A DNA stretch of 43,589 nucleotides, taken from IMG/VR virus record IMGVR_UViG_3300038629_000146, positions 1 through 43,589 of that record. One strand, 5' to 3'. The translations under genes were made by a program, and so were the position numbers. This DNA is from a virus. The notes below the pieces were generated by a model, which saw only the letters and a list, made by a program, of their open reading frames with translations, had not been told where the DNA came from and searched no databases. Shown here in pieces: positions 1 to 6,392 of this stretch. Position 1 is the stretch's first letter, and the number at the start of each line of letters is the position of its first letter.

Positions 1-1
1 G

Positions 2-82
2 GTCTGGTGTGCCTTCAAATACCCGAACGGTCGCATTACTTTCGGCAGTGCAGATGCGCCGAAACGTCCGCACGGTTTGTGA
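2..82 (+). CDS. C-terminal end of an unknown protein (cut by window edge)
   Basis: The frame beginning at base 2 is open from the window edge to a TGA at 80-82 and ends in KRPHGL. It is kept because its stop overlaps the ATG of the next gene (TGATG), the junction used throughout this operon. Only 26 residues are visible, including WCAFKYPNGRITFG, so no function can be given. Confidence 0.5.
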   Translation, partial: VWCAFKYPNGRITFGSADAPKRPHGL

Positions 83-207
83 TGACCTGCCCACACTGTA
101 AAATCGGTCGCGTAGTTCCGAAGTACCGCAAGGGCAAACGTCCGACCTACCGCTGCAACCATTGCAGGCGAGCGCACATTCCACGGGAGAAGAATCGTGA
201 CTTCTAA
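82..207 (+). CDS. Small zinc-ribbon-like protein
   Basis: A 41-residue basic protein with two CxxC knuckles, CPHC near residue 3 and CNHC near residue 27, separated by a Lys/Arg-rich linker. This is the spacing of a single zinc ribbon. The start at 82 is chosen because it overlaps the upstream stop and places the first CxxC at the N terminus; a longer frame back to base 7 lacks coding character. Zinc binding and nucleic-acid contact are inferred from the pattern. The reading frame extends past the start of the next gene. Confidence 0.55.
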   Translation: MTCPHCKIGRVVPKYRKGKRPTYRCNHCRRAHIPREKNRDF

Positions 208-463
208 CGACGACATGGGAACCATGCCGATACCCGAACTGGTCGAAGGTATGCGTGAGAAGGCGAAAGTAGCGTTCAACAAAGGCGGCATGGTCGATGG
301 ACTGGTCCTCAACGTGCTGGCGAATCGCCTCGAAGCGCAACACACCGACAACAAAGATCTGAGGGAACGTATCCAGTACCTCGTCGATCATTGGCCCTTG
401 CCGCTCGAAGACAACGGCATTACTTTCCCGGACGGCGACTTTTGGGAACGGAAAGGTCAATGA
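197..463 (+). CDS. Hypothetical protein, 88 residues
   Basis: Starts with GTG, preceded by GGGAGA at 185-190, and overlaps the end of the previous gene by 11 bases. The protein is probably soluble and mostly helical, with a run of acidic and basic residues (MREKAKVAFNKGG, NKDLRERIQYLVDHW). I recognise no family. Its position in a chain of very small overlapping genes suggests an early or accessory phage function. Confidence 0.6.
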   Translation: MTSNDDMGTMPIPELVEGMREKAKVAFNKGGMVDGLVLNVLANRLEAQHTDNKDLRERIQYLVDHWPLPLEDNGITFPDGDFWERKGQ

Positions 464-630
464 GCAGCAAAGCCTGTAGAGAAGTGACGGTTCACATCTA
501 CTGCATCACCTGCAACATCAGCGCCACTGTCCGAATACCGCGCGAGAAGAAAGTGGATCACTGCCCCTCCTGTGGAAAGTTACCTCACATCGAAAAGGTG
601 ACGTGGGTGCTTCCGAGTCCGTATGGATGA
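460..630 (+). CDS. Small zinc-ribbon-like protein
   Basis: A 56-residue protein with CITC and CPSC knuckles about 21 residues apart, again a single zinc-ribbon pattern. The start at 460 overlaps the previous stop as ATGA and has GAAAGG just upstream. The longer open frame from 391 lies inside the preceding gene and is not used. Function unknown; it resembles the many tiny metal-binding proteins found in phage accessory regions. Confidence 0.6.
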   Translation: MSSKACREVTVHIYCITCNISATVRIPREKKVDHCPSCGKLPHIEKVTWVLPSPYG

Positions 631-755
631 TCAGACACTTCGTCGTTCGCGTCGGTGACTGGAAGTTTGTGGACTGGCACCTGTACCAGCTGCGGCTGCA
701 CCGGGCGAGCAGGAATCCCAAGCATACGTGGTTGATGTGGGATCGCGTTTTCTGA
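627..755 (+). CDS. Hypothetical basic mini-protein, 42 residues
   Basis: A short frame starting at ATG 627, overlapping the previous stop as ATGA and ending at TGA 753-755. It encodes a basic, tryptophan- and histidine-rich peptide (VGDWKFVDWHLYQLRLHR). The overlap, the shared strand and the continuous coding up to the non-coding region support it as a real gene. No family is recognised. It is the last gene before the hairpin-rich gap. Confidence 0.5.
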   Translation: MIRHFVVRVGDWKFVDWHLYQLRLHRASRNPKHTWLMWDRVF

Positions 756-845
756 GACAGCCTTAGCGCCTCTCTACCGCACGCAATCGAGCCTACCCTG
801 CCTGCCCCCTCACCGGGGTTAAGCCATTTCCGCCAAATTATTATG

Positions 846-874
846 TTAAATGCCCAGCGTTTCCGTGGTATACA
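846..874 (+). promoter_or_regulatory. Weak sigma70-like promoter candidate (extended -10)
   Basis: TATACA at 869-874 is preceded by TGG, giving an extended -10 (TGn-TATACA). The -35 position 17 bases upstream reads TTAAAT, a poor match. It would transcribe the structured region and the operon from 1111. The call is tentative because the -10 also lies within a small hairpin. Confidence 0.2.
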
Positions 875-1035
875 CGGGTACGGTGCGGTGATACGATTGC
901 TCCGAGCTTGCCATCATCGTCTCCCAAGGGCTTTGGAGTCGGCGAGCTGATTGCGGGGTGGACCCCCCGGTGCGGTTTAGGTGTTTTGGCTAACGAGGCC
1001 CGCAAAGGTTAAACCTCGTCAATTCACCCAACCGT

Positions 1036-1064
1036 CGCGATTGATTCCGCACGGAGTCGTCGCG
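1036..1064 (+). promoter_or_regulatory. Long stem-loop in the leader of the 1111 operon
   Basis: CGCGA at 1036-1040 pairs with TCGCG at 1060-1064. Inside it GATTCC at 1043-1048 pairs with GGAGTC at 1053-1058 (one T-G wobble) around a GCAC loop. Together this is about a 12-bp stem with one bulge. It has no following T-run, so it is not an intrinsic terminator. It ends 46 bases before the ATG at 1111 and may be a leader structure. Confidence 0.45.
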
Positions 1065-1110
1065 TCAACCGGGGAGTCCGTTTTGCACTTTACAACAACA
1101 AGGAAGAACA

Positions 1111-1437
1111 ATGAAATTCATAGTTAAAGCAATACGCAAACAGGGTGATGTATGGCGCGGAGAACTTGACAGAAAGCAAATAACTGCGTGTCCTTCCGAT
1201 GTAGTTGTGCTGTTTACCATGGGGCGTGGAAACGAAGCAACGTTCGAAATTTCGAATGGACGACCCCGTGGACACGAGGACTATCATGTCTTCGAGTACA
1301 TGGGCAGTGTCTACCGGGTAGTCGAAACAACTCCCGGCTACAAACCCTACATGACTTCAGTCACTAGCGCTCGAATTCGCAAATCCTTCTTAGATAAAAA
1401 GCAGAAAGCTGATCTCATCTACGTGTCGGTGCTCTGA
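1111..1437 (+). CDS. Hypothetical protein, 108 residues
   Basis: First gene of the operon after the structured gap, with AGGA at 1101-1104 ahead of the ATG. The protein is basic, has no membrane segment or signal peptide, and looks alpha/beta (MKFIVKAIRKQGDVW, FEYMGSVYRVVET). Its base composition is slightly richer in A and T than its neighbours. No family recognised. The stop overlaps the next ATG as TGATG, so it is probably translationally coupled to the coiled-coil gene. Confidence 0.6.
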   Translation: MKFIVKAIRKQGDVWRGELDRKQITACPSDVVVLFTMGRGNEATFEISNGRPRGHEDYHVFEYMGSVYRVVETTPGYKPYMTSVTSARIRKSFLDKKQKADLIYVSVL

Positions 1438-2159
1438 TGTTTTCCGTGGAGCAAAAACGTGACATCTCCGACGCAGTGCAGAAGATCCTGCGCGCGACCA
1501 ATCATCCTGAGCTGCCCACGACCGGGGATATTTCTTTCTCACTGAACGTCGCTGGGGCCGAGGAGTGGTCGTTCGCCGTTATCAAGGACAACGCTTCGGT
1601 CGGTGATCCCGGCATCAATCCGCACAACGAGTTGATGGCGTCGATCCCCCCGGAAGAAGCGCGAGGTCTGCTCGATAAGGCGAAGACACTCACTGGGCAG
1701 ACACCCTACATGCCGGTCACGGATTTGCGAGAGCAGGTGACTGCAGAACTCAACCAGCTGCAGGACCGGATAGCACTTCTGGAGGGGAAAGCGGACGGAC
1801 TGATCTCAAGGTTGGATCACAGGGAGAAGACGAACACACCGGATGATCACCTGAGGGAGATTGTCGAAAACAAGTGGCTGGACCTAGAAACGCGGCTGGG
1901 CAAGTTGGAAGAGCGGGCTGAAATCAATCGCAGACTGTATTCCGAGCTGGCATCCGGGCTGGACAAGCTGCGGGAGTTCTTCACGCCGATTATGGAAGAC
2001 AATTTGATCATGCACCACGGAGAACTGATTCGTGAGCTGCAGGATCACCTGCCCACTCAACAAGTAATGGATACGATGAAAAGCTACGACAATCGACTGG
2101 AGAATCTGGAGATTGCGATTCGCCAACTCGGTAGTCCTAAAGTCACAGGAGGTGACTGA
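1437..2159 (+). CDS. Coiled-coil protein of unknown function, 240 residues
   Basis: The N-terminal 75 residues form a globular part (FSLNVAGAEEWSFAVIKDNA, then INPHNE) of a kind I have seen in other phage proteins without a known role. From about residue 95 to the C terminus the sequence is heptad-rich with long runs of E, L, K and R, indicating an extended coiled coil. Starts inside the previous stop (TGATG). It may be an oligomeric accessory protein; nothing indicates an enzyme. Confidence 0.6.
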   Translation: MFSVEQKRDISDAVQKILRATNHPELPTTGDISFSLNVAGAEEWSFAVIKDNASVGDPGINPHNELMASIPPEEARGLLDKAKTLTGQTPYMPVTDLREQVTAELNQLQDRIALLEGKADGLISRLDHREKTNTPDDHLREIVENKWLDLETRLGKLEERAEINRRLYSELASGLDKLREFFTPIMEDNLIMHHGELIRELQDHLPTQQVMDTMKSYDNRLENLEIAIRQLGSPKVTGGD

Positions 2160-2377
2160 TGAGTACTTGCATAATTCCCGAATGTGACAAAGACGTTTGC
2201 TACTTTCATCTCGAAGTTTGTTCGGCGTGCTACTCTGGCCTCGCTCGCTGGCGTGGACGCTCTGTTATCGAAAAGCGTCACCGCATGGGCATCAATCGGC
2301 GGCTGGTGAGCCGCATGGACTTCATCATGGCGAACCCGAAACACCATCCGAAGAAAATGCCATTCAAACGACGATGA
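2159..2377 (+). CDS. Small Cys-rich, putative zinc-binding protein
   Basis: A 72-residue protein whose N-terminal half carries cysteines at CIIPEC, VC and CSAC together with a histidine, a likely zinc site, followed by a strongly basic C-terminal half (RWRGRSVIEKRHR, KKMPFKRR). It has an excellent ribosome-binding site, AGGAGGTGA at 2147-2155, and overlaps the previous stop. A nucleic-acid-binding role is plausible from metal site plus basic tail but is inference. Confidence 0.6.
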   Translation: MSTCIIPECDKDVCYFHLEVCSACYSGLARWRGRSVIEKRHRMGINRRLVSRMDFIMANPKHHPKKMPFKRR

Positions 2378-2565
2378 GTATCCAGTTCGACCTGTTCGTG
2401 CCGCCCGATCTATATCGCGACAAGGTGGTCAGTGAAGAGCCTTACGTAAAGATTTTGGGAGACGTTGGCTGGTCCTACGACTATCAATGTCTCACAGCAC
2501 TGGCGCAGGTCGAATCTTGCCTGTGCATCGTTTCGTTCAAATTTAAGGAAGTAAAAAATGAGTGA
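2374..2565 (+). CDS. Hypothetical protein, 63 residues
   Basis: Starts at ATG 2374, overlapping the previous stop as ATGA; the longer open frame back to 2197 lies inside the preceding gene. The visible sequence (SIQFDLFVPPDLYRDKVV, QCLTALAQVESCLCIVSF) suggests a small alpha/beta fold with three cysteines. No family recognised. The ribosome-binding site is weak, so expression probably depends on coupling. Confidence 0.5.
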   Translation: MSIQFDLFVPPDLYRDKVVSEEPYVKILGDVGWSYDYQCLTALAQVESCLCIVSFKFKEVKNE

Positions 2566-3013
2566 ACTTACCGACACACTGGAAAAAGTAATTCAACAAG
2601 CTGCACTCGACGGTGCGTTAACCGCAGATGCCGTTGCCCAGTTTCATTCGCTCGTCGTTGAGCGCAATGCACTCAAAGAAGCGAACGAGGAGTGGGAGGA
2701 AACCGACAAGCAACACCAAAAAGACCGCGCCGACTTGAATCAGATGGTCTCAGAGACGAAGACCCAGCTGGGCGATTACCATACCCGAGAACGCGAGCTG
2801 CAGGAACGCGAGCGAGAAGCTGATAAGTTGCAAGTCGAGAAGGAGTGCGCAGATCTGCGAGTGCGGGATCACAAAGAAATGTTCAGTCTGGTCTTCCGCA
2901 ACAGCATCATCCGCAAAGAAGTAATGACTCCAGCGGAATCGCACACTGAGGCGACTGGTGCATCTCATTCGACGTTCTCTGAGAAGAACATCGTCGATGA
3001 AAAAACGGAGTGA
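2558..3013 (+). CDS. Coiled-coil protein of unknown function, 151 residues
   Basis: Preceded by AAGGAAG and overlapping the previous gene by 8 bases. Residues about 30-110 are heptad-rich and highly charged (EEWEETDKQHQKDRADL, RERELQEREREADKLQVEK), predicting a long coiled coil. The N-terminal helix (LTDTLEKVIQQAALDG) and the C-terminal tail look separate. Neither a membrane segment nor catalytic signature is visible. It is the second coiled-coil protein of this operon after the one at 1437. Confidence 0.55.
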   Translation: MSELTDTLEKVIQQAALDGALTADAVAQFHSLVVERNALKEANEEWEETDKQHQKDRADLNQMVSETKTQLGDYHTRERELQEREREADKLQVEKECADLRVRDHKEMFSLVFRNSIIRKEVMTPAESHTEATGASHSTFSEKNIVDEKTE

Positions 3014-3315
3014 GGTATGTATGCCCCGGTTGTAAGTTGCCTCTCAAACGCGAGAAAGCGCAGTACTACTGGCGCGGAGTTGTGATGCACGGCTGGGTCT
3101 GCCCCGATTGTAATTGTCTGTGGGACATCGGTGGTGCATTCGTACGTTACGTGAAAATGAGAACAAAAAGAGAAGGCAATAAACGCGATCCTGACACCGA
3201 CCCGGACTGGACAGGCACCTGCGAGAGTTGCGGCGAAAGTCCGATTGTGCCTGTGACCGGAATGTGTGGTCCCTGCACGTTCGGTGAAGCGGAGACTGCA
3301 GGAGGTAACTGGTGA
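3010..3315 (+). CDS. Double zinc-ribbon-like protein
   Basis: Starts at GTG 3010 in a GTGA overlap; no in-frame ATG lies before the first metal site. Two Cys4-type patterns are visible: CPGC with CPDC at residues 5-36, and CESC with CGPC in the last third. A conserved-looking tryptophan pair lies between the first two knuckles. Likely binds two zinc ions; target unknown. It is the largest of the zinc-ribbon genes clustered at the left end of the window. Confidence 0.6.
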   Translation: MRYVCPGCKLPLKREKAQYYWRGVVMHGWVCPDCNCLWDIGGAFVRYVKMRTKREGNKRDPDTDPDWTGTCESCGESPIVPVTGMCGPCTFGEAETAGGNW

Positions 3316-3527
3316 TTACATTACCCGGTGGCAAGAAAGTCCATGCCGATTCGACCGGCAGACAGATCGTGATTGGCGACAAAATTAAATTTCGAGGAAC
3401 GGAATACACGCTCAAGGATTTTGGACCTAACGAGGAACACTACGGAGTAGCGACGTTAATTTTCGAGGAAGAAGTGCACACCATCGAGGTGCCGCACGAA
3501 TGCAACGTGGATAAGGTGATGATATGA
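3312..3527 (+). CDS. Hypothetical protein, 71 residues
   Basis: Starts at GTG 3312 in a GTGA overlap with GGAGGT at 3301-3306 at good spacing. The sequence is beta-rich, with a segment (GDKIKFRGTEYTLKDFG) typical of a small barrel or SH3-like domain. I do not recognise a specific family. No cysteine cluster apart from one residue near the end and no membrane segment. Confidence 0.6.
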   Translation: MITLPGGKKVHADSTGRQIVIGDKIKFRGTEYTLKDFGPNEEHYGVATLIFEEEVHTIEVPHECNVDKVMI

Positions 3528-3889
3528 GTTTTAAGTTAACAATCGAAGTACCCGACAGCAAATTGATGGGAGCGATTAAACTGCTGCACGGTCACAAGGT
3601 GTCTGTCGAATCGACGGAACAGTACCAACCCGGCTGGGATAATCCGCGAAAGAAAAACGGTGACGCCCGACCGCACGGACGTGGTGATTCCCGGTTGACA
3701 ATGACTGGAAAAACGGCACAGCCGGAATCGAAGATCGCAGAGGCTATGACCATCTTCGAAAAACTCGAAAAGAAGAATGGGATCGGAACCGTCACAGTGC
3801 AGGAGTTCCGTGACCGTCTTGTGTCGCGTGCGTTGCCGAAGGCACTTGCGCAGCGGTGCGTCACTGAAAAATTCATGACTTACCTGTAA
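3524..3889 (+). CDS. Hypothetical protein, 121 residues
   Basis: ATGA overlap with the previous gene. The first 12 residues (SFKLTIEVPDSKL) resemble the start of the gene at 3921 (MKFTVEIPDDIV), suggesting a shared N-terminal strand. The middle is a basic, Gly/Pro-rich linker, and the last 50 residues look like a helical domain (KIAEAMTIFEKLEKKNG, FRDRLVSRALPKAL). No known family; a DNA- or protein-binding helical domain is possible. Confidence 0.55.
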   Translation: MSFKLTIEVPDSKLMGAIKLLHGHKVSVESTEQYQPGWDNPRKKNGDARPHGRGDSRLTMTGKTAQPESKIAEAMTIFEKLEKKNGIGTVTVQEFRDRLVSRALPKALAQRCVTEKFMTYL

Positions 3890-3920
3890 ACTCCGCGCAT
3901 CCCAGCTGCGGGGGGACTCT

Positions 3921-4190
3921 ATGAAGTTCACCGTTGAAATCCCCGACGACATCGTCCAGTGGGCGCATGCCGAAGGGGTTAACCGGCAAATGATCGCTAA
4001 ATTCATGCGCGAACAGCTGCGACTGGTCTCCTCGCGCTTCGGTCATTCGCCTGAGCTAAACCGTCCTCAGGTGCCGGGACAGAGCCACGAGTGGCGCGGT
4101 TTCGTCTTTAATGAGGCCCGTGTCTTGGTGTCTCGAAGAGTCGCTGCTAATATCCTTAAAAAGGTAGACACGGGAACGCACGGACGTTAG
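3921..4190 (+). CDS. Hypothetical protein, 89 residues
   Basis: Separated by 31 bases from the previous gene, with GGGGGA just upstream of its ATG. The N-terminal segment FTVEIPDDIVQWAHAEG followed by a helix (RQMIAKFMREQLRLV) is reminiscent of small strand-helix-helix DNA-binding proteins, but I cannot assign it. The C-terminal third is basic. Paralogy with the preceding gene is limited to the first ten residues. Confidence 0.55.
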   Translation: MKFTVEIPDDIVQWAHAEGVNRQMIAKFMREQLRLVSSRFGHSPELNRPQVPGQSHEWRGFVFNEARVLVSRRVAANILKKVDTGTHGR

Positions 4191-4194
4191 ATTG

Positions 4195-4218
4195 CTCCTC
4201 TGTCACCTGCAGGAGGAG
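4195..4218 (+). promoter_or_regulatory. Hairpin that can mask the ribosome-binding site of the next gene
   Basis: CTCCTC at 4195-4200 is complementary to GAGGAG at 4213-4218, which forms most of the ribosome-binding site for the ATG at 4221. The loop is 12 bases. The upstream gene stops at 4190, so a terminating ribosome would cover the 5' arm and free the site, a simple way to couple translation of the two genes. Confidence 0.4.
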
Positions 4219-4220
4219 AC

Positions 4221-4442
4221 ATGCCCCCAGACCATCCCGACAGCGATCCCCTTCCCTCACTGGAAGTAAATGAGTGCGGTGACGAACTGCCCGGATGCGT
4301 CTTGCCGTTTCCGCAGGTGTGCGCCCACCCCGACTGTGAAAAAATACCTATCGTCGGCCTCAACAAACGCTTCGTTTGTGAGGATCATTTGAAATGGGTC
4401 ATGAAACCTCTTCGCGAAATTATTCGGCTCGTTAATGAATAA
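4221..4442 (+). CDS. Small Cys/His protein, putative zinc-binding
   Basis: A 73-residue protein with cysteines at ECGDELPGC, at VCAHPDC and at FVCEDH; the CAHPDC...CEDH part has the layout of a small zinc finger. The ribosome-binding site AGGAGGAG is very strong but can be masked by the hairpin upstream. It overlaps the Tat-signal gene by 8 bases. Function unknown. Confidence 0.55.
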   Translation: MPPDHPDSDPLPSLEVNECGDELPGCVLPFPQVCAHPDCEKIPIVGLNKRFVCEDHLKWVMKPLREIIRLVNE

Positions 4443-4701
4443 AACACGCAGAGGATTCCTTAAGAACCTTGGCGGAGCTGCTGCAGGCGCAGTTGCTTCT
4501 GTTGCAGCAGTAGCTGGTCCACGTGTCGAAGAAAAGGTTATTACGAAGACTCGTGTCGAGCACGAACTCGTTACTGAAAAACATTTTCTGACACATGGTG
4601 ACGGCACCAAAGAAGGTGATCGAGCCATGCTAAAGGTCGATGGTCACTTTCGATCTCACGTGCTACGAAACGGCAAGTGGGCGATGATGTTCCCCAATTA
4701 G
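4435..4701 (+). CDS. Small exported protein with twin-arginine (Tat) signal
   Basis: Residues 4-10 read TRRGFLK, matching the Tat consensus (S/T)RRxFLK, followed by a moderately hydrophobic, Ala/Gly-rich stretch (about 11-27) and a plausible AVA cleavage site before GPR. The mature part would be about 60 residues, basic and without cysteines. The Tat pathway exports folded proteins to the periplasm, so this product should leave the cytoplasm during infection. Tat signals are uncommon in phage proteins. Its function is unknown. Confidence 0.7.
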   Translation: MNKTRRGFLKNLGGAAAGAVASVAAVAGPRVEEKVITKTRVEHELVTEKHFLTHGDGTKEGDRAMLKVDGHFRSHVLRNGKWAMMFPN

Positions 4702-4709
4702 GAACTGCC

Positions 4710-5036
4710 ATGAACTGGACAATTATTAAGTGGGCAATCATAGCGGCTCTGGTGCTGGTCTCGTCGCTGGTGATAACTTATGTGCAGTACAACGGTCACT
4801 GGAGCATGGTCTACGAGGCTGTGCAGACGCCGGAAGTTCCCGGAGGGCAGAAACGATTCGTACTGTTCAACGAGGATGCATTGACGCGCCGGGAATGCAC
4901 TGCTCTCTTCGACGAGCATCTCCGCAGGTTGAACAACAACGCGTCGATCATCGAGTACGAAATAGGATGCGAATACCTGCGAACCAAGGGGCACGGCACT
5001 GAGTTCCAGTATCAAGATCAGTGGCTGATACCATGA
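4710..5036 (+). CDS. Single-pass membrane protein, periplasmic domain
   Basis: The ATG at 4710 places a hydrophobic segment (residues 5-25, IIKWAIIAALVLVSSLVITY) right at the N terminus, with GGA upstream; the longer frame from 4677 is not needed. The remaining 80 residues are soluble, with two cysteines (REC, GCEY), and would face the periplasm under the positive-inside rule. It lies between two Tat-signal genes, which suggests a shared envelope function. No family recognised. Confidence 0.6.
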   Translation: MNWTIIKWAIIAALVLVSSLVITYVQYNGHWSMVYEAVQTPEVPGGQKRFVLFNEDALTRRECTALFDEHLRRLNNNASIIEYEIGCEYLRTKGHGTEFQYQDQWLIP

Positions 5037-5365
5037 AACGAAGACAATTCATTAAAGGCGCAGTCGCTGCTGCAGTCGGTGCGGCATTACCACTAAGTGG
5101 GATAGCGCATCGCAGTCACGCGTGGTCGGCGGAATCCGACATGTGCCTCGTGTGCAGGATGACGATGCAGATGGTGCAGGAGACCGGACGGATCGAGTGT
5201 CCGGGCACGGCGCTCTACGACTACAAGACCTATAAAATTCACTTTACTCAAGAAGTTTTCTGTGAAGAAACGGCTGAGAAATATGCTAGGGCACTGGCGC
5301 ATTCGATGAGGCTGACCAAGGAGATGGTCGGAGTGAACGTATTCCACAGAGGATTTGGAGGATGA
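5033..5365 (+). CDS. Second exported protein with Tat signal and CxxC
   Basis: Starting at ATG 5033 (ATGA overlap), residues 2-8 read KRRQFIK, a clear twin-arginine motif, followed by an Ala-rich hydrophobic stretch (GAVAAAVGAALPLSGIA) and a likely cleavage after SHA near residue 30. A GTG at 5021 would add four residues. The mature part holds a CLVC pair and two more cysteines (ECPG, FCEE), which could bind metal or form disulfides. Not similar to the first Tat protein beyond the signal. Function unknown. Confidence 0.7.
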   Translation: MKRRQFIKGAVAAAVGAALPLSGIAHRSHAWSAESDMCLVCRMTMQMVQETGRIECPGTALYDYKTYKIHFTQEVFCEETAEKYARALAHSMRLTKEMVGVNVFHRGFGG

Positions 5366-5366
5366 C

Positions 5367-5957
5367 ATGAAACGATTACTCGCATTATTCTTACTGATGT
5401 TCGCGCTGCCAGTCTTCGCGCAGAACACCCTCACTTTCACTGCAGAGGTGACCTCCGGCGTGGAGGAGGTCGTTCCCGTTCTTACGTGGAACACAATACC
5501 TCTGGCTGATGCCTGTACAGCATCGGGCGATTGGGCCGGGGGTAAAGTACCGTCCGGGACAGAGACGCTGCCCGCGATAAGCGGGAGTGCAACTTATAAC
5601 CTTCAGTGCGAGTGGCTCGACGCGTCAGCAACTCTGACTTGGACGGCACCGACACAGAACACCGACGGAACTGCGTACACCGATCCGAAGGGGTTCAAGG
5701 TCTACTACGACATGACGCAAGGAGGACCGTACGAAAATGTCAACGACATCGCCGATCCGAATGCGACATCGCACATCGTGTTCCCACTTATTCCGGGGAC
5801 GTGGTTCTTCGTGTCCACCGCATACAATCAGAACGACGTGGAGTCGGAGATCAGCAACGAGGCTATGAAGATACTCGGACTGACCACTGAGACAGAGAGC
5901 GTTGGGATTACAGTCAACCCAAAGCCTGCCTCGCCGGAAAACCTCACCGTCCTATAG
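5367..5957 (+). CDS. Sec-secreted fibronectin type III-like protein
   Basis: The ATG at 5367 has GGAGG at 5357-5361 and begins with a standard Sec signal peptide (KRLLALFLLMFALPVFA, cleavage after residue 18). The centre (about residues 85-165) has the strand pattern of an Fn3 domain: LTWTAP, then GFKVYYD, then WFFVSTAYNQNDVESEISNE. Fn3 domains mediate protein or carbohydrate contacts. Secretion rather than virion assembly is suggested by the signal peptide and the neighbouring Tat genes. Confidence 0.6.
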   Translation: MKRLLALFLLMFALPVFAQNTLTFTAEVTSGVEEVVPVLTWNTIPLADACTASGDWAGGKVPSGTETLPAISGSATYNLQCEWLDASATLTWTAPTQNTDGTAYTDPKGFKVYYDMTQGGPYENVNDIADPNATSHIVFPLIPGTWFFVSTAYNQNDVESEISNEAMKILGLTTETESVGITVNPKPASPENLTVL

Positions 5958-5997
5958 ATCGACCTCCCGGTGGCTGCATTCGGTACCACAAAGTAAA

Positions 5998-6159
5998 ATG
6001 AGCAAGCGAAAGCAACAAGTGGTAAGACACGGGAAGGGAAAACATCGGACGGTCGGTCAACACGAAGAGGAACCGTGGTTCCAGAAGAAGCGAAACAAGA
6101 GTCGAAAGTCAACCAAGATCGCTAATCAAGCGAGACGAAATAACCGGAGAAAAAGATGA
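5998..6159 (+). CDS. Small highly basic protein, 53 residues
   Basis: A Lys/Arg-rich protein (SKRKQQVVRHGKGKHR at the start, RRNNRRKR at the end) with almost no hydrophobic core, so it probably binds nucleic acid. It ends in an ATGA overlap with the Acb2-like gene and is thus part of that transcript. A longer frame from 5902 overlaps the Fn3 gene and is rejected. The ribosome-binding site is weak. Confidence 0.5.
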   Translation: MSKRKQQVVRHGKGKHRTVGQHEEEPWFQKKRNKSRKSTKIANQARRNNRRKR

Positions 6160-6392
6160 GCGAGGGCGAAACAGTAAGTAGCGCGAGCGACGACCGAACG
6201 CGCAATAACGTGATGCGTCACGAGTATCGTATTTTAAGTGATGACGAGAAGCTGGCGATGCAAACTATCAAGGACGTGGGACGTGACTTTTACGAGCGCT
6301 TGTCTTGCATGGGGGAGAGTCGTGAACTCAGTCTCGCGAAGACCAAGATTGAAGAAGCGGTCATGTGGGGCGTCAAGCACTTAACGAAGTAA
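6156..6392 (+). CDS. acb2: Acb2/Tad1-like cyclic-nucleotide sponge (anti-CBASS)
   Basis: A 78-residue helical protein. From residue 14 on it matches the family pattern of Acb2/Tad1 hairpin proteins as I know it: RTRNN, HEYRILSDDEKLAMQTIKD, RELSLAKTKIEEAVMWGVKH. Acb2 proteins form hexamers that bind and sequester cyclic oligonucleotide signals of CBASS and blunt abortive infection. Tyr24 and Lys39 here have the same 15-residue spacing as the ligand-contacting Tyr11 and Lys26 reported for Acb2 (from memory). Which messenger it binds cannot be told. It lies in one operon with a Tad2-type gene, which supports a counter-defence role. Confidence 0.75.
   Translation: MSEGETVSSASDDRTRNNVMRHEYRILSDDEKLAMQTIKDVGRDFYERLSCMGESRELSLAKTKIEEAVMWGVKHLTK

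Larger units (their letters stand above)
756..1110 (+). other. Non-coding, hairpin-rich intergenic region
   Basis: This 355-base gap is the longest gene-free stretch in the window. It contains several GC-rich inverted repeats: CCCC/GGGG at 806-818, CCGTG/CACGG at 863-877, GGGG/CCCC at 955-966, ACGAGG/CCTCGT at 993-1019, and a long stem at 1036-1064. The octamer GGTGCGGT occurs twice (882-889 and 969-976). No tRNA shape or convincing ORF was found. It probably holds a structured leader or small RNA for the operon starting at 1111. Confidence 0.5.

Noticed and set aside
843-950. 35-codon forward frame from ATG 843 in the non-coding region
   Set aside because: No ribosome-binding site, odd composition, and it overlaps several hairpins; better explained as chance in GC-rich DNA.
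993-1019. tRNA or tmRNA-like arm (GGTTAAACC near 1008)
   Set aside because: No acceptor, D or anticodon arms at the needed distances; only a simple hairpin remains.
5955-5996. Possible read-through of the TAG at the end of the Fn3 gene into 12 more codons ending just before the next ATG
   Set aside because: Twelve open codons are expected often by chance and the segment has no special feature; unlike the two slip sites there is no known recoding signal.
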